Below are positions 11,201-23,064 of a stretch of DNA of 64,000 bases, one piece after another. The DNA is from Dermatemys mawii (lineage: Eukaryota; Chordata; Testudines; Dermatemydidae), in NCBI GenBank assembly GCA_007922305.1, contig ML677343.1:28649915-28713914 (forward strand), read 5' to 3'. The position numbers were made by a program, and so were the translations under genes. Under the pieces are notes generated by a model. That model made no database searches and was not told where the DNA came from. It saw only the letters and a program-made list of their open reading frames with translations. The number at the start of each line of letters is the position of its first letter. The first letter of the stretch is position 1.

Positions 11201-14200
11201 ATGGCATAAGGATTTGATGTTTCAGTGCATTGCACCTCTGTTGTTATTTATACCTGTACTATCGGGGTGCAAAAGGCCATCTAATCAGCATGTAGCATAT
11301 CTTTATCGTGCACAGGAGTGTTTACACACAGTGCAAGACATTGGCAAATCAGGGCCTACATGTTCACAAATTAGGCCTCAATTCAGCAAAGTATGTGCTT
11401 AAGTACTTTGCTGAATCAAGACCTCAGCTAGATTTCCCCAAGTTTAAGAAACTCAGAATAACAATATGAAACAGTATACTGGATAATGCCCTACTGAATA
11501 GCTGGCAAGGGATCCAGACTAAAGGTTAATTAAAACCAATAAGATTTTACAAATGAGTAATATGGAGTAAAATGAGCACACATATAACTTAAGGAGTTGT
11601 ATCAATAAATGAGAATGTTCAGCAGGGTAAGTCATCTATTAAGTCAATGCTAACAGAGTTTCTACTCTTGCAAATCAATTTTCTCTGCAAAATTTCACAA
11701 GGATTTATATCAAACCTGATTTTACCTGTCTGATTTATCAGGTCAAGGAGTGCTTGAATCAGTATCTACAAGTTAAAAAGTGTCCCCAGCAATAAGATGT
11801 CACTGGTTTCTGTAAACTGCCTGTCACACCTGTTCTCTAAGGACAAGAGCTAAAGATCTGTTGCAAGAATTCTGACCAGAAAAAAAACTGTGATAATGTA
11901 TGAGGCAAGCTGCATTTGAAAAGAAAATAACTTGTCCATTTAAAATTCTTCAAATCCTCTCCTCTCAAATTCCAACCATCCCAAAGGCTCTGATTAACCT
12001 ACATGATTAGTAATTGGCATGGCGATAGATTCTGTAAATTAATCTGCTGGAGTGAGAGAAACACAAAAATCATATTCAAATGTTACTTTTCCTTCAGTTA
12101 CTACTTCAAAAGCTAAAGTCCCCTCTGCCCAAGTTTTGTAAAGGAAAAATAAAGGGTTCAACTAGAATGAGAAAGCTTTTAGAGCCTAGGGAAACCCCTT
12201 GTTTCTGTATTTTAAACAGGAACATAAATATCCGTCTATTCATCTACAGAAATATCCATCTGTTAGGTGTAAAACACATTATGCTGAGCTTCAGCAATGT
12301 CATTCCAGTGATACAGAGCAGGATTTGGCCGTGTGTATTTGTATATTTTTTACTATGTGGACAGCCAAACAAACGTAAGACCGCCATCTAGTGGACATTT
12401 ATTTTAATCTATTAAATAAATTAAGTTTGGTGGACAACATTCTTCTCTCGTTCACATCAGTGGAGTTCCAGTGAAGTCTGTGCGTAGAACTGAAAAGACC
12501 ATTTGTTCTAGAGTATTTATTTTGGGGTCAGTAAGTCCAGTGGATTTAAAAACTGTCAATGAATAACAGATACAAACTATAAAGCAACCATCAGTATTGG
12601 GTCTGAGTTCACAATAGGGCAGAGGAACATACAGAATTATACTTTCATTTTGAATGTAAGGAAGCAAGCATTTCCTACATTTTAAGAGAAGAATGGTATG
12701 TGTTACCCCAGTAAAATTACTGAGTTCAGGAAGTGGATATAGAAAGGTATTCCTGCTAAACAACATGCAATGAAACAGATATCAATGAACCGCACATAAA
12801 CAACCAGTGTGGCTACATTCTGCTCTTGCTAGAGCATCAATCTAGCAAGTGAAGAGACATTTTCCAAGGGAAACAAAAAATGAAAGAAAGAATGGTTTGA
12901 TTAAACTATGTTTTGTAAGGGTTCGTCTACTGGATGTTGTCTTACCAATATGGACAACTCTGTATATGAGAAAACAGAAAATAAGGAGTGGAAAAGAACT
13001 ACAGGGTCAACAAATTATTCTTCCACTGAGATAGATGAGCTTTTGAAATTAAGTCAAAAGATAGCCACATGTTAAAATTTGGAAGAGGACAGATTCAACT
13101 ATCTTGCAAGAGTTCCTTCCCCTTTGCTCCCTTGATAAAGGCTTCATGAACACATGCCATGCTGCTACTCTCAGCCATGAGATTTTTGCAGAAAAATAAA
13201 GGAATTCTTACCTTGAAATTGTGGTTTAACATCCCATGATTGTGAGGCAAACCCACCAAAGATATATCCATCCAAGTCCTTTAAGACCAATATACAGGGA
13301 CCCTTGTTTATGATTTGCGCACATAGCTGTGAAAAACTTTCTCCGTGAATCCGCGAAGAAAACAAAAGCCTCCACTTGTGTTGTAGCTCCGAGGGTAGCT
13401 GGGAGTTGATGTATATGATGGATGGGATGTCAAGAAAACTAACATATCCTCTTCCTTTGATGCCTTTGCACTTTGGAACCAAATTGACTAGGTCTTCAGC
13501 GTGATCTGGGAGTGAATGCAGGACAAGGAGCCCCTGCCGGATGATAACACTGAGGAAAGTAGAGATCTGTGGAACTTGGAACACCCAGTTTTCAATGGTA
13601 CTTTGATCACACGTGGCATCCATGAGAGGAGGTCCCGCGAGTTTCTTCCCATCTACATAATGAATACATTAACACAAGATACCTTGTACATTTCTCACAA
13701 AGGATCTGGAGAGCTGCTTATAGCATCCAAGTCTATATCTTCCCCTACGTATATAATTACTTCCCTTCTAATTTTTTACAGTGGAAACACTTATTCACAC
13801 TTGTTCATTATTTGAACAAATCTTAAACTGCATATGGAAGGAGCTAATACTGTCCGCAAGATTAAGTAAACGTATGCGTTGGAAAGGGGCATAGCTCTTG
13901 GTAACTTGGGACAGCCTCTAGCTGTGTTGGAAAGATGGCTGAGAAATATGATGTCTCATTTATAACGTATCAGGTGGCTTCTACAAAATGAAAGGTCTAA
14001 TACCATGGCATAGCAAAGTATGGTCTTGTTCATCCAACAGAAGCAAAGACTGCCATAAATAGATATAAATGCACCAAAACACCAATCAGCTGCAAGCCAA
14101 GTAATTCTACAATGGTGACGAGGCTTAATGAGATAAAACATGCAGCTATAAATCTGCATGACCACAAATTAGATTGAATTGGGAATTCAAATCCAAACTG

Positions 14201-17200
14201 CTCCCGAATTCCATCAGGAAGTGTGAGGTGGGTAATCGAAATCCCCAGATCTGAATTCAACCCTCTCGTTTTGATACTTGATCTGAATTTCTAACTCCAG
14301 GTCAGAGAGCGCAAATACCTTGCAAGAACAGCTGACTCTGCAGGATTTTCACCATTTTGGCATAAATTATTTCAGTATTTTCACTGCCAGGGTGACCAGA
14401 TGTCCCGATTTTATAAGGACAGTCCCGATTTTGGGGGCTTTTTCGTATACAGGCATCTATTACCCCCCAACCCCCTTTTTTACTCTTGCTATCTGGTCTC
14501 CCTATTCACTGCTTACCTTCAAGTTTCAGTTCTGATAACAGCCGAGAAGCCAGAGCTTTTACTCCACTGGCAGGATCTTGAGTCTTCTCCAGATTCCAGC
14601 CATTCAGCAGATTCCTGTAGCTCAGCACATGAACTACAGAGGTGATCAGCTCCTCTGTGAACTTAAAGGGCAGAACATTGCCTTTACAACCTTACTTCCA
14701 TACTTACAAGAAAACTGTCAAGAACACCACAGAGTATCCCACAAGGGCATTAATCAGTGCCTATCACAGTGGTCTGTGTCACTGCCATATGTAAATGATA
14801 TGAATAACACCTGTCTGCTATAGTTGAATGTCATAAATAATCATATCTCGCATTTGTTAAGCACCTTTCCCCAATGATCTCAAGTATAAACCTTAGTTCT
14901 CAGATATCCTTCCATGGTACAGTAACTATTAAACAACTTTGCACCTGGGTAAACTGAGAAGAACCAGAGGGTCAGATAGTGTAATTCTCAAGCTAGCCCA
15001 TATTGGGGACGAAGTGGAGCTACACTGTCCCTAGAGGAACCTGAGAGTGCTCAAGCTGCATCACCCCTTTCGTTTGTGCAGCTTGTTCGCCCTTTTGGGC
15101 TACTCTGCAGCTCCTTTGGGTGTGTGAACCCTGAGTGTGCCTCGAGGGAACAGTCTCTATGCTCCTCCCGGTGCAGCCGCTGACTAGAGACAGGTTTACA
15201 GGGGGCAGAGAGGAAAAAGCCTACGTACTTCCATCCCCACAGCACACCTGCACTACTGCCATATGCAATTTGGCCCTAAAATGATTTGCCCCAGGTTGGA
15301 GTGCATGAGTGGCTGAGCTAGGAAAAGAGCCCAGGAGTCCTGAATCCCAGCCGAAGGCTCTAACCATTACCTCCCCAAAACATTTAAGAAAACAAAAACC
15401 AAAATACATACAAATGACTTTTTCCTTTACCTCTTGGATTTGTTTTCCCTTCATGGGCCCTTCAGTACTAGATATCATTCTCATGATTATGCTGCTCTTC
15501 TCCTCTACATTGCCTTTTAAAAGGGCTGACATAAAAATTATGAACTGCTCCTTAACAATCGGTTCACTTGACTCAGGTGACTTCCCAGTCAGGTCAACAC
15601 TTTTCATTCCATTGTATAGCCTACAGGTCATTTGCTCTGGTAATGCTTCCTGGACATGGGCCTGTCAGAGAAAGAAGAGTTAAGGACAGATTTTTAACTA
15701 GGAAGAACAAGACTTCTATATGCTGCTAAAACAGTCCAGCTGATCTGTGCCTATGTGTACCGGTTACAAACTGAATATCCCACTATCTAATGTATATTAG
15801 AGTAAAACCTTCATAGACAATCACTTCTCAAGGAGACAGTACTCATTTTCATCAACTACTTTATAGTATCCCCAAGGTTTCCAGCAGAATTCTGTAAGAC
15901 CTTTAGTTATTTAGAAATTAATAGGCTATGGGTTCTAAACAAACAAAAGGAAGTACTTCTTCGCTCAACAGTCAATCCATGGAGCTTGTTGTCAGGGGAT
16001 GTTCTGAAGTCCAAAAGGCATAACCATGTTAAAAAAAAGAACTGGCTAAGTTCATGGAGGATAGGTCCATCAGTTGCTATTTAGCCAGGATGATCAGGGA
16101 TACAACCCCATGCTCTGGGAGTCCCTAAACCTCCAACTGCCAGAGGCTGGGACTGGAAGACAGGGGCTGGATCGCTCAAAAATACCCTGTTCTGTTCATT
16201 CCCTCTGAAGTATCTGGCACAGGCCACTCTCAGAGACAGGATACTAGCCTGGATGGATCATTGGTCTGACCCAGTATGGGCGTTCTTAGGTTAAGGCAAA
16301 GGTAATTTTATAGTAACTATCTTAAACTTGTAAAAAGTTAAAAACATGCAAGTGAACAATGTTCATAAGAACAAAGAGTCTTGTAGCCCCTTATAGACTA
16401 ACAGATCTTAGGGATCATGAGCTTTCATGGCCTAAGACCCACTTCATCAGATGAATGTTGTGGAAATCTTCAGAGGCAGGTATAAATATGCAGGCATGAG
16501 AGCAAGGTAAATTCAATCAGGGAGGGTTAGGCCCACTTCCAGCAGCTGATCTGGAGGTGTGAAAACCCAGAGAGGGGAAACTGCTTTTGTAATTGGCGAG
16601 CCAGTCACAGAGTCTCGAGCCAGGTGCCACAACTGCTCCCATCCTAGCTCGGGTGCCTCCACATGTGGAATGGCTGCCTTCGTCTCACGCTGCCAGCAGG
16701 GTCCCTAGGAGTCCCTGGTACCACCCCGTGGAGCCCCCTACGAGCCACACCTCATGAGTCCTCTTACCACATCACGGTAACATCCGTTACTATATACAAA
16801 CATTTAATGAACACAACAGTGCAAACAGAACTCAAAGTACAACAGCAAGAACATTTTGGGAGGAGGCTGAGGCATAAAGTTACAGGTGAGTTCACACCCG
16901 CCTCTTCTTGTTATTCTGAGATAGAGTGCCAGGGCTCAAAATTGCCAGAGGCCCTGTCGCCCGACAAATCCGGACTAGAGAGAGAGGGCCCATTTTTTTC
17001 CAGAGTGCTTGCCACCTTGTAAAACAGGAGTTTGAAATAAGGGCAGCAGTTAGGATTTTCTTTTCCCTTTCAAAAATGAATACTGGCGGGGCGGGAAATA
17101 AGTGGGCAGTGAGTGTTGGGTTTTCAACAAAGAATAAAATGCAAAATATTTTCTCACAAACTTGAACTCGAAGGCTCTATGCCTGATTTGTCAGAGCATT

Positions 17201-20200
17201 GCGGTGTTCAAGGAGCACAACTTGAATCACCACTTTTCAGCGAAACATCCTAATTATGGCAGCAATTTAACAACTCAGGAAAGGGCAAGAAAAGCCGAGA
17301 AACTCACCACCAACTTAACAACTCAGCAAAATATTTGTGTGTGACAAGCTGCAGTTTAGGAAGCCACTATAAAGGAAAGTTATGTTCTGGCATTTAAAAT
17401 AACTAAACAAAATAAGCTGAAAGAGAGTTTTTGAAAGAATGCATGGTTGATGTTTCTGGCATGCTGTGCCCAGACTACCAAAACAAATATGAAAACATTA
17501 GTTTGTCTTGCTGTGTAGAAGTGATTGATGAACATTTGGCTTCTGAGCTGAACAAGAAAGCAAAGGGCTTTATATTGTTTTCATTAGCTCTCAATGACAA
17601 TACTGACATTAAGGACACAGCAGAGTTACTGATTTTTATCAGAGGAATTGATGAGAAATTTGAAATCACAGAGGAATTTTTATCAGTGGAATCAATGAAA
17701 GGCACAACTAAGGGATCAGATTTATACTAGACAGTGTCTGGGTGCCTTGAACATCTGAAGCTCCCCTGGAGTAAACTAGCAAATGTAACCAAAGACTTAT
17801 CACCAAATTTAACCGGGAAAAACATAGGACTTTTAAAAAGAATTCAGGACAAAGTAAACGAAGATGACCCTGATGAAGAGGTGATTTTTCTGCATTGTGT
17901 TATACATCAGAAGGCCCTCTGCAAAAATGTCATGGACACTGATTATGTTGTTCGCACAATAGTGACAATAGTGAACTAAATAAGAGTGAGGGGACTTAAT
18001 TATCGTCATTTCATTTCCCTTCTTGAAGACACTGACTGTGAACACCAGAACTTACTATATCATACAAATGTCAGCTGGCTCAGCCTAGGAAAGGAATTGC
18101 AGCGAATATGGGAGTTCAGAAATGAAATTCGTACTTTTCTGGAGATGCAGGGGAAAGAAAATGATTTCCCTGAATTAAAGAATTCAGATTGGGTGTGTGA
18201 CCTCGCTTTTGGTGTGGATATCTGGCACATTTAAATTAACTTACTATAAACCTACAATAAAAGAATAAGTTTGTATACAAATTGCATTCTAGTGTGACAG
18301 CCTTCAAAGCCAAGTTAGTCTTGTTTTCAAAACAAATTAAGGACAAAGTGTTCGCTCACTTTCCAACCATGAAATACTTGGAAGTGTCACCAGAGCAGAG
18401 AGAAAAATACCGCAAAATTTTGAGTGACTTGCACGGAGAATTTTCTCGTTGATTCTCTGAGTCTGAAAAGATAGAAAAGACACTGGAGCTGGTGTCATGC
18501 CCACTGTTGTTTGACTACAAGAAAGCCCATGAATCTCCAGTGCAATTCCACCTTGAAGGAAAAGTACAATTCAGAAAAACTGGACAAGTTTTATGCCTCC
18601 TTGAGTGAAACATAGTTCCCAAGTGTCCGCAACATGACACAGAAAATTCTTGTTTTGTTCGACTCCACCTATGCATGCGAACAAACATTTTCCCTGATGA
18701 ATTGCAACAAATCTCGCTACAGAACCCAGTTAACTGACCAGCATCTCAGCCCAGTATTGCAGATTTCCACAATGAGAATGACACCGGACTTTGATACCGT
18801 TGTAAAAAAGGGTGACCAGCTGCATTGTTCACATTCATCAAAGAGGGCTTGGAGAGGGATCAAGTTTGGTTTAATTATTGTAATGTGTTGTTATGATGGT
18901 ATATTATAGTAAGTAAGATTTTATGTTTATTTCCACTAAAATGTATCTTTATTAAATAGAGTTCATTTGAATCTCTCTGAATTGTTAATTTCGTGAGAGT
19001 TCATGGCCCGCCATACAATTTCCATACTCAGTGGCGGTCCTCAGGCCAAAAAGTTTGCTCACCCCTGGCATAACACCTAGGGGAGAGTATGTAAAGCACT
19101 TGAAATAATATATTAAATATCTTGAGTCTAATTCATCTCTCATTTACACCAGTGTAAAAGCAGTCAGAGATCAGAATCAGGTCCCTTTAGCGCAGTGCAC
19201 TTTCTAGTAGCCCCAGTGAAATAAATGGCTACACTCCTGAGAACATCAATGGAAGCTGGACATGCTATACATACAGCAAAGCAATATGCAGGGCTCAAAC
19301 CCACTCTCACTGATGGCAATGGTAAAACTCCCACTGATTTCAGCTGGAGCAAAACTGGAAACTACAGTCTTAGGGCAGGTTTACACCTCTGCTTAAGTCC
19401 ATCTAACTTAATTCGCTCAGGGGTGTGAATAAGACACACACACTCTCCAAGTGATGCAAGTTACAGCAACCCAAGCACTGTCCACATCGGCGCTCTCCCG
19501 TCAGCATGAAGCATCTTCACCAGAAGCGCAGCTGCATTGGTGTGCCAACGTATAGCTTCTAGGGTAGACCTGCCCTTAGACATTATAGCCTATTATATCA
19601 AGAGAGGGACTGACACCTAGAGTACTGGTATGTTCAAGAGGTTTTCAAAAACTGCCATAGGATCCTGAAGTGAGACAAGTAGCAGGAACTTATGCCATGT
19701 CTACACTATGGGTGCTGGAGTGCACAGCTGCAGGATGCCATTATAGGGTGTAGTGTAGACGCGTCCTATATTTATGAAAGGGGCTTTTCCATTGATGCAG
19801 GTAATCCACTTCCCCGAGCAGGGGTAGCTAACTCGATAGAAAAATTTTTCCATAAACCTAGCTGTGTCTACATCAGGAGTTGGGGGGCTTAATTACACCA
19901 CTTCAGAGTGTAAATTTTTCCCACCCTTGGGCGACGTATCTAGGTTGATATAAATTTTAAGTGGAAACCAGGGCTTAACTAAACATCTTACCTGAAAGCT
20001 GTCACACCTTCACAGGGCAAAATTATTTGCTTCCCAGCTTCCTTCACTATGATTACTATTGCATTGTTTTGTCACACTGGGAGATATGACAGTTATTAGA
20101 TTTGCATTTTTTCCCAAAAGGATGCGTAATAAACATCTAAACTAAATTTACACCTATGTTTGAATTGGAATCCTTTTCTAGAATGGTTTGAAGAGACCTA

Positions 20201-21895
20201 ATTACATTGAATTACAAGGACCATGGATCTCTTGAGAAGACACAAAATATCAATGTCTGTTGTATCTCTCACCATGTCCACTCATTATTATTTGTACTAT
20301 AGCATCTAAAACCTTATTGTGCTAAGCAGTGTAAAAATGAAAAGTGAATACAAGTTGCTGTCCCGAACAGCTTTGGCACAGATTTTGAAAGGAAGCGAGG
20401 TGCTTTTGAAAATCACACTGGGCATCTATCTACATTTTTAGGTGTAAAATACCCTTAAAAAATTGGTCCTTACAATCTAAGGGTAGATCTCACTTACAGT
20501 AGCATGTAGAGAACAGAGACTACACGCTCGGCTAGCATGAGTTTAAAGAGCAGTGTACATGGTAGGGCACAGCTTAAGCGAGTAAAGTAGAGCCGTGCCA
20601 GAATCTTAGGGTAGATACCCTACATGACTCTCTTCATGCCTCAAGCACTGCATGCATCTACACTGCTGTTGTTAGCAGCATAGTGTCTCCTCTGCCAGAG
20701 CCATTCCCCATCGCAGGGAAAGATTCTGGCCACGAGAAGATGCTCTGGCAGAGGAGAGACAGTGGGGAAAGGCCCTGCTGGAGACTGCCCCAGCTGCCTT
20801 CCCCCTGGAAGAGCCTTTCACTGCTGCATGTAGATACACATTTCCTAAATGTCGCCGCCAGTGAGGACAAGGACTACACTGATAATATAGTCAAAAGAGT
20901 AGCTGGGAAAACAGAGGTACAGAGAGGGGATGTTACTTGCCCAAGTTCACAGAGCAAGTTAGTGGCAGAGATGGGAAGATAAGCTAGGTATCTTGGAGTC
21001 CAGTCCAGTATCCTAGTCACTAAATTCTATGCCCCTGTTCACTGGGCTCTTATTTAACTGATCCTATTCTGTAGTGTGTGTTAAAACACACTTTGAATAT
21101 TACTTCAGTTTAGGCATTCGACTGCTGTCATGCTATAGTTGTCAAATGTTACAAAAATATTTTTCCTCCTTTTACTTAATTAGAAAATTAATGCAAAGTT
21201 AATCACACAATGTAATAAATATATGTTAATTTGCTAAAACAGACAGCCATGGCTTAGTCACGCAAAATTAAATGTTCTCACTTCAGTACAAGGGTGAAGA
21301 TTAGTGGCGGTGAGTGCAGTCAAGAATGATATAACCAAACACGAATCTAATTATGTTACAACTTGCCCAGAAATTCTGTAAAGTACAACACACCCATAAA
21401 TTCTGGGTAAGAGAAATATTCTCTCTATCTGTTGGCTTCTGCAAAACATATTCATATTGCTGCTAAGATACATCAGAATCAAACCTGTTGTTTATTCAGT
21501 TGGATGCAATTGAAGAGATACTGAGTACAAATAAACTTCACTTTATTAATAATCTTGAACTGTAAGAAAAAAATTAAATATATTCTTCTCCCTCAAAAAG
21601 AAATATTTAATATGCAATTAAAATGAAATAACATCTAAATTTAACTACCCATGAGTCTCTATTTCTCTCTAGAAAAATATTCAATAAATTACATTACAGA
21701 CACATTAAGTATGATAGGTTTTCTTACCTTTAACATTGCCAGGGTTACAGCTTTTCTAGTAGCTTTTCCCGTCTTTACTCCTTCTGATCCATCCGACTCA
21801 GATAAGGTATCAAATACTTCATCGACATCTGTCTTTTCCTCGGGAAGAAACCTTGAAAGGTGGTTCTCATAGCAACTGCTTTCTACATTTCCCAT
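8132..21895 (-). CDS. MEAK7: MEAK7 (TLDC1/KIAA1609), complete coding region in seven exons
   Basis: Coding exons in transcript order: 21895-21728, 15661-15431, 14661-14517, 13652-13212, 10741-10623, 9464-9285, 8254-8132. All have GT-AG borders and consistent phases, totalling 1407 nt or 468 residues plus TAA (human protein about 456). The N-terminus MGNVES fits the N-myristoylation pattern (Gly2, Ser6) known for this family. Residues 20-180 are the helical N-terminal half; residues about 256-420 form the TLDc domain, with FGGFASQSWD, GYNDHYMYLNHG, GMGGQHDYFGLW and MEVWAVGD visible; a short acidic tail ends EDDDVN. Known role: lysosome-associated regulator of mTOR signalling (mTOR-associated protein, eak-7 homologue). 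It is tail-to-tail with ATP2C2. No inactivating change is seen. Confidence 0.95.
9285..9464 (-). CDS. MEAK7: MEAK7 coding exon 6: end of TLDc domain
   Basis: 180 nt, 60 codons: GMGGQHDYFGLWIDSNYGKG through FTLDAMEVWAVGDLPESAV. Acceptor TTTCACAG, donor GTAAGT. Confidence 0.95.
10623..10741 (-). CDS. MEAK7: MEAK7 coding exon 5: TLDc core
   Basis: 119 nt, encoding DNKCFLFSISPSLSVHMDTG and YNDHYMYLNHGQQTMPNGL. Acceptor TTTATAG, donor GTAAGT, and phases join exons 4 and 6 exactly. Confidence 0.94.
13212..13652 (-). CDS. MEAK7: MEAK7 coding exon 4: start of TLDc domain
   Basis: 441 nt, encoding about 147 residues from DGKKLAGPPLMDATCD to the conserved GYIFGGFASQSWDVKPQFQG. Acceptor TATGTAG, donor GTAAGA. 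The TLDc domain begins near SELQHKWRLLFSSRIHG. Confidence 0.94.
14388..14504 (+). mobile_element. hAT-type MITE, TAGGGTGACCAGA family, copy 1
   Basis: 117-bp element starting CAGGGTGACCAGATGTCCC and ending ATCTGGTCTCCCTA, so the ends are inverted repeats. It is flanked by exact 8-bp duplications TTCACTGC (14380-14387 and 14505-14512). The right duplication overlaps the MEAK7 exon 3 donor from intron position +5. Confidence 0.9.
14517..14661 (-). CDS. MEAK7: MEAK7 coding exon 3
   Basis: 145 nt, encoding FTEELITSVVHVLSYRNLL through LLSELKLE. Acceptor CTTTAAG, donor GTAAGC. A MITE target duplication begins at intron position +5 of this donor (see the element at 14388-14504). Confidence 0.92.
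15250..15390 (+). mobile_element. MIR/CORE-SINE-like fragment
   Basis: CCCAGGAGTCCTGAATCCCA followed by GCTCTAACCATTACCTCCCC resembles the tail of MIR-type SINEs found across amniotes. Degenerate; boundaries approximate. Confidence 0.45.
15431..15661 (-). CDS. MEAK7: MEAK7 coding exon 2
   Basis: 231 nt, 77 codons, phase 0 at both ends. It starts AHVQEALPEQM and ends GKQIQE; acceptor CTGACAG, donor GTAAAG. It belongs to the helical N-terminal region. Confidence 0.93.
15940..16292 (+). mobile_element. CR1 LINE 3' end fragment
   Basis: Reads GGAAGTACTTCTTCGCTCAA, then TTCATGGAGGATAGGTCCAT and GGATGGATCATTGGTCTGAC, closing with CAGTATGGGCGTTCTTAGG. This is a typical CR1 subfamily 3' end. 5' truncated, + orientation (antisense to MEAK7). 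Confidence 0.8.
16371..16612 (+). mobile_element. Penelope-like dispersed repeat fragment
   Basis: Shares long stretches with the copy at 60259-60590: CTTATAGACTAACAGATCTT, GAGCTTTCATGGCCTAAGAC, CCACTTCATCAGATG, GGCAGGTATAAATA, and a tail with CAGCTGATCTGGAGGTGTGA. The left end lacks the GTAGCCGTGTTAGTC head. The class assignment is inferred. Confidence 0.6.
17050..19067 (+). pseudogene. Decayed hAT (Charlie/GTF2IRD2-like) transposase copy
   Basis: Frameshifted and stop-interrupted fragments line up with hAT transposases of the group that gave rise to GTF2IRD2 and ZBED-type genes. In order: a BED-like zinc finger (CLICQSIAVFKEHNLNHHF, 17180-17250); a middle block with KDLSPNLTGKN (equivalent of the TDGAPxMTG site, Asp retained) and FLHCVIHQKALC (17734-17979); SWLSLGKELQRIWEFRNEI (about 18085-18140); a HFPTMKYLEVSP stretch (about 18357-18392); and the C-terminal dimerisation region STYACEQTFSLMNCNKSRYR (18663-18730). 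The 3' end GCTCACCCCTG at 19067 looks like a hAT terminus. The 5' terminus was not found. It is dead, and antisense to MEAK7 inside its intron. Confidence 0.88.
19369..19579. mobile_element. MITE with inverted ends (CTTAGGGCAGGT family)
   Basis: Left end CTTAGGGCAGGTTTACAC; right end, inverted, CTAAGGGCAGGTCTACCC. About 211 bp with no coding capacity. Target duplication not resolved. Confidence 0.65.
19690..19975. mobile_element. MITE-like element related to the TAAGGGC..GTCTACAC group
   Basis: Begins ATGCCATGTCTACACTA and ends GGAAACCAGGGCTTAAC, with internal GTGTAGACGCG and CTAGCTGTGTCTACATC. The end sequences resemble those of the elements at 43682 and 45653. Boundaries approximate. Confidence 0.5.
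20886..21045 (+). mobile_element. MIR-like SINE fragment
   Basis: GTTACTTGCCCAAGTTCACA, GAGCAAGTTAGTGGCAGAGA and TATCCTAGTCACTAAATTCT match the conserved order of MIR/L2-type SINE tails. Confidence 0.55.
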
Positions 21896-21918
21896 CTTTT
21901 CAAAAGAGTGATGGAATC
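21728..21918 (-). CDS. MEAK7: MEAK7 exon with start codon
   Basis: Acceptor CCTCATAG, a 23-nt 5' UTR part, then ATG at 21895-21893. It encodes MGNVESSCYENHLSRFLPEE and on to TLAMLK (56 residues), ending in phase 0 with donor GTAAGA. This start is chosen because MGN followed by FLPEE matches the family N-terminus. Confidence 0.92.
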
Positions 21919-23064
21919 CTATGAGGAAGGAAAGAAAAAAAGGATAAAAGCATCGAAAAAACAAGTAATTTGGGGGTGAGGGAAAACACCTCAACACTGA
22001 ATAGAATAAACTCCTCACATATATGTGCAAGTTTTTTGAAAGGGATGAGGGGAATAATCAAATTTGTCAGAAAATATCACTGTTAGGACTCTGGGAAAGC
22101 AGAGATTGAACAAATTTGAAGAAAAATGTGAACATTAAATATGATTTTAAAAAAATGATATGTAGTGTAAGTTGAACACTGAGCCCATCCTTTTTACCAA
22201 TACAAACATCATTTGAGGTTTATCAAATGGAAAAAACAATGATTTAATGATTAAATTAGCTTCAACAGAGTTAATGTAGTACTGTCAGTTGGAATACATC
22301 AGTAAATGCAAGTGAACAAGTTGATTATGGACTCTATAGGACATATTATGCTATTTCTTTCTGAGGGGTTTATGGACTGAAGCCAGCTCTGCCAATAGTA
22401 CATGACAGGAGAAAAAAAAAATGATCATAGGCAGGGTCTCAATGAAGAGCAGCTGATAATTTCTTTTTCCTATAGACTGACTTCATGAGTCATTCAAACA
22501 GCAGCTAAGGAAAATGACAAGACAAAGCACTCAGAGATAAGAGCTCAAGAACCTGGTTTGTATGGTGCTGGTAACTCTTGAGAGATAATACTCAACCCAC
22601 AGGACTGTTATGTTAAACAATGCCCCAGCATTGTAGTCAGCAGACTCTCCAATGTTAACATGAAGTTCCATGCTATTTAGTTAAGTAACGTGCTTGACAA
22701 TATCTGACTAACAGACACTTTCTCTGCAAAGGGGGAAGGGAATGGTGCCTTAGTGTCTAATTTTGAACAAGACAATTATTAAGGCTCTCAGCAAATGAAC
22801 AGGCCTAGCCCTGGCAGCACAATGGGGACAGCTGAAACCCACATGAAACCAGTTCCTTCTAGAACTTGAGAGGAAGAAGAGGGGAAAATCTCCAAAAGGA
22901 GAACAGCCGTTTAAAAGCTCAAAGGCTGAGAACTTTGAAAGGGAGGAACCAAAGGGACAGGACATACTTTTGGAAAAAGAGGGGACCTTTTAAGTTGCCA
23001 GAGCACCATTTGAGGCTTGACCAGAAGAAGTGAGGTTCAGGAAAAAGGGGGGTTGGAATCCTGA

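Larger units (their letters stand above)
8255..15430 (-). other. MEAK7: MEAK7 introns between coding exons 2 and 7
   Basis: Introns 8255-9284, 9465-10622, 10742-13211, 13653-14516 and 14662-15430. Apart from the MITE at 14388-14504 and weak MITE- and SINE-like stretches (about 11050-11165 and 15250-15390), I recognise nothing. A short CA run lies near 8708. Confidence 0.75.
15662..21727 (-). other. MEAK7: MEAK7 coding intron 1, rich in mobile elements
   Basis: A 6.1-kb intron holding a CR1 tail (about 15940-16292), a Penelope-like fragment (16371-16612), a decayed hAT transposase copy (about 17050-19067), two MITE-like elements (19369-19579 and about 19690-19975) and a MIR-like piece (about 20886-21045). 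The remainder, 20000-20880 and 21050-21727, shows nothing distinct beyond AT-rich sequence. Confidence 0.8.

Noticed and set aside
13516..13815. Plus-strand frame opposite MEAK7 exon 4
   Set aside because: Antisense shadow of a well-supported coding exon.
16900..17050. Left end of the hAT transposase copy at a GCATAAAG/ACAGGTGAG site
   Set aside because: The flank resembles the right-side flank GCATAACA only partly and the terminus does not match the expected inverted end, so no left boundary or target duplication is claimed.
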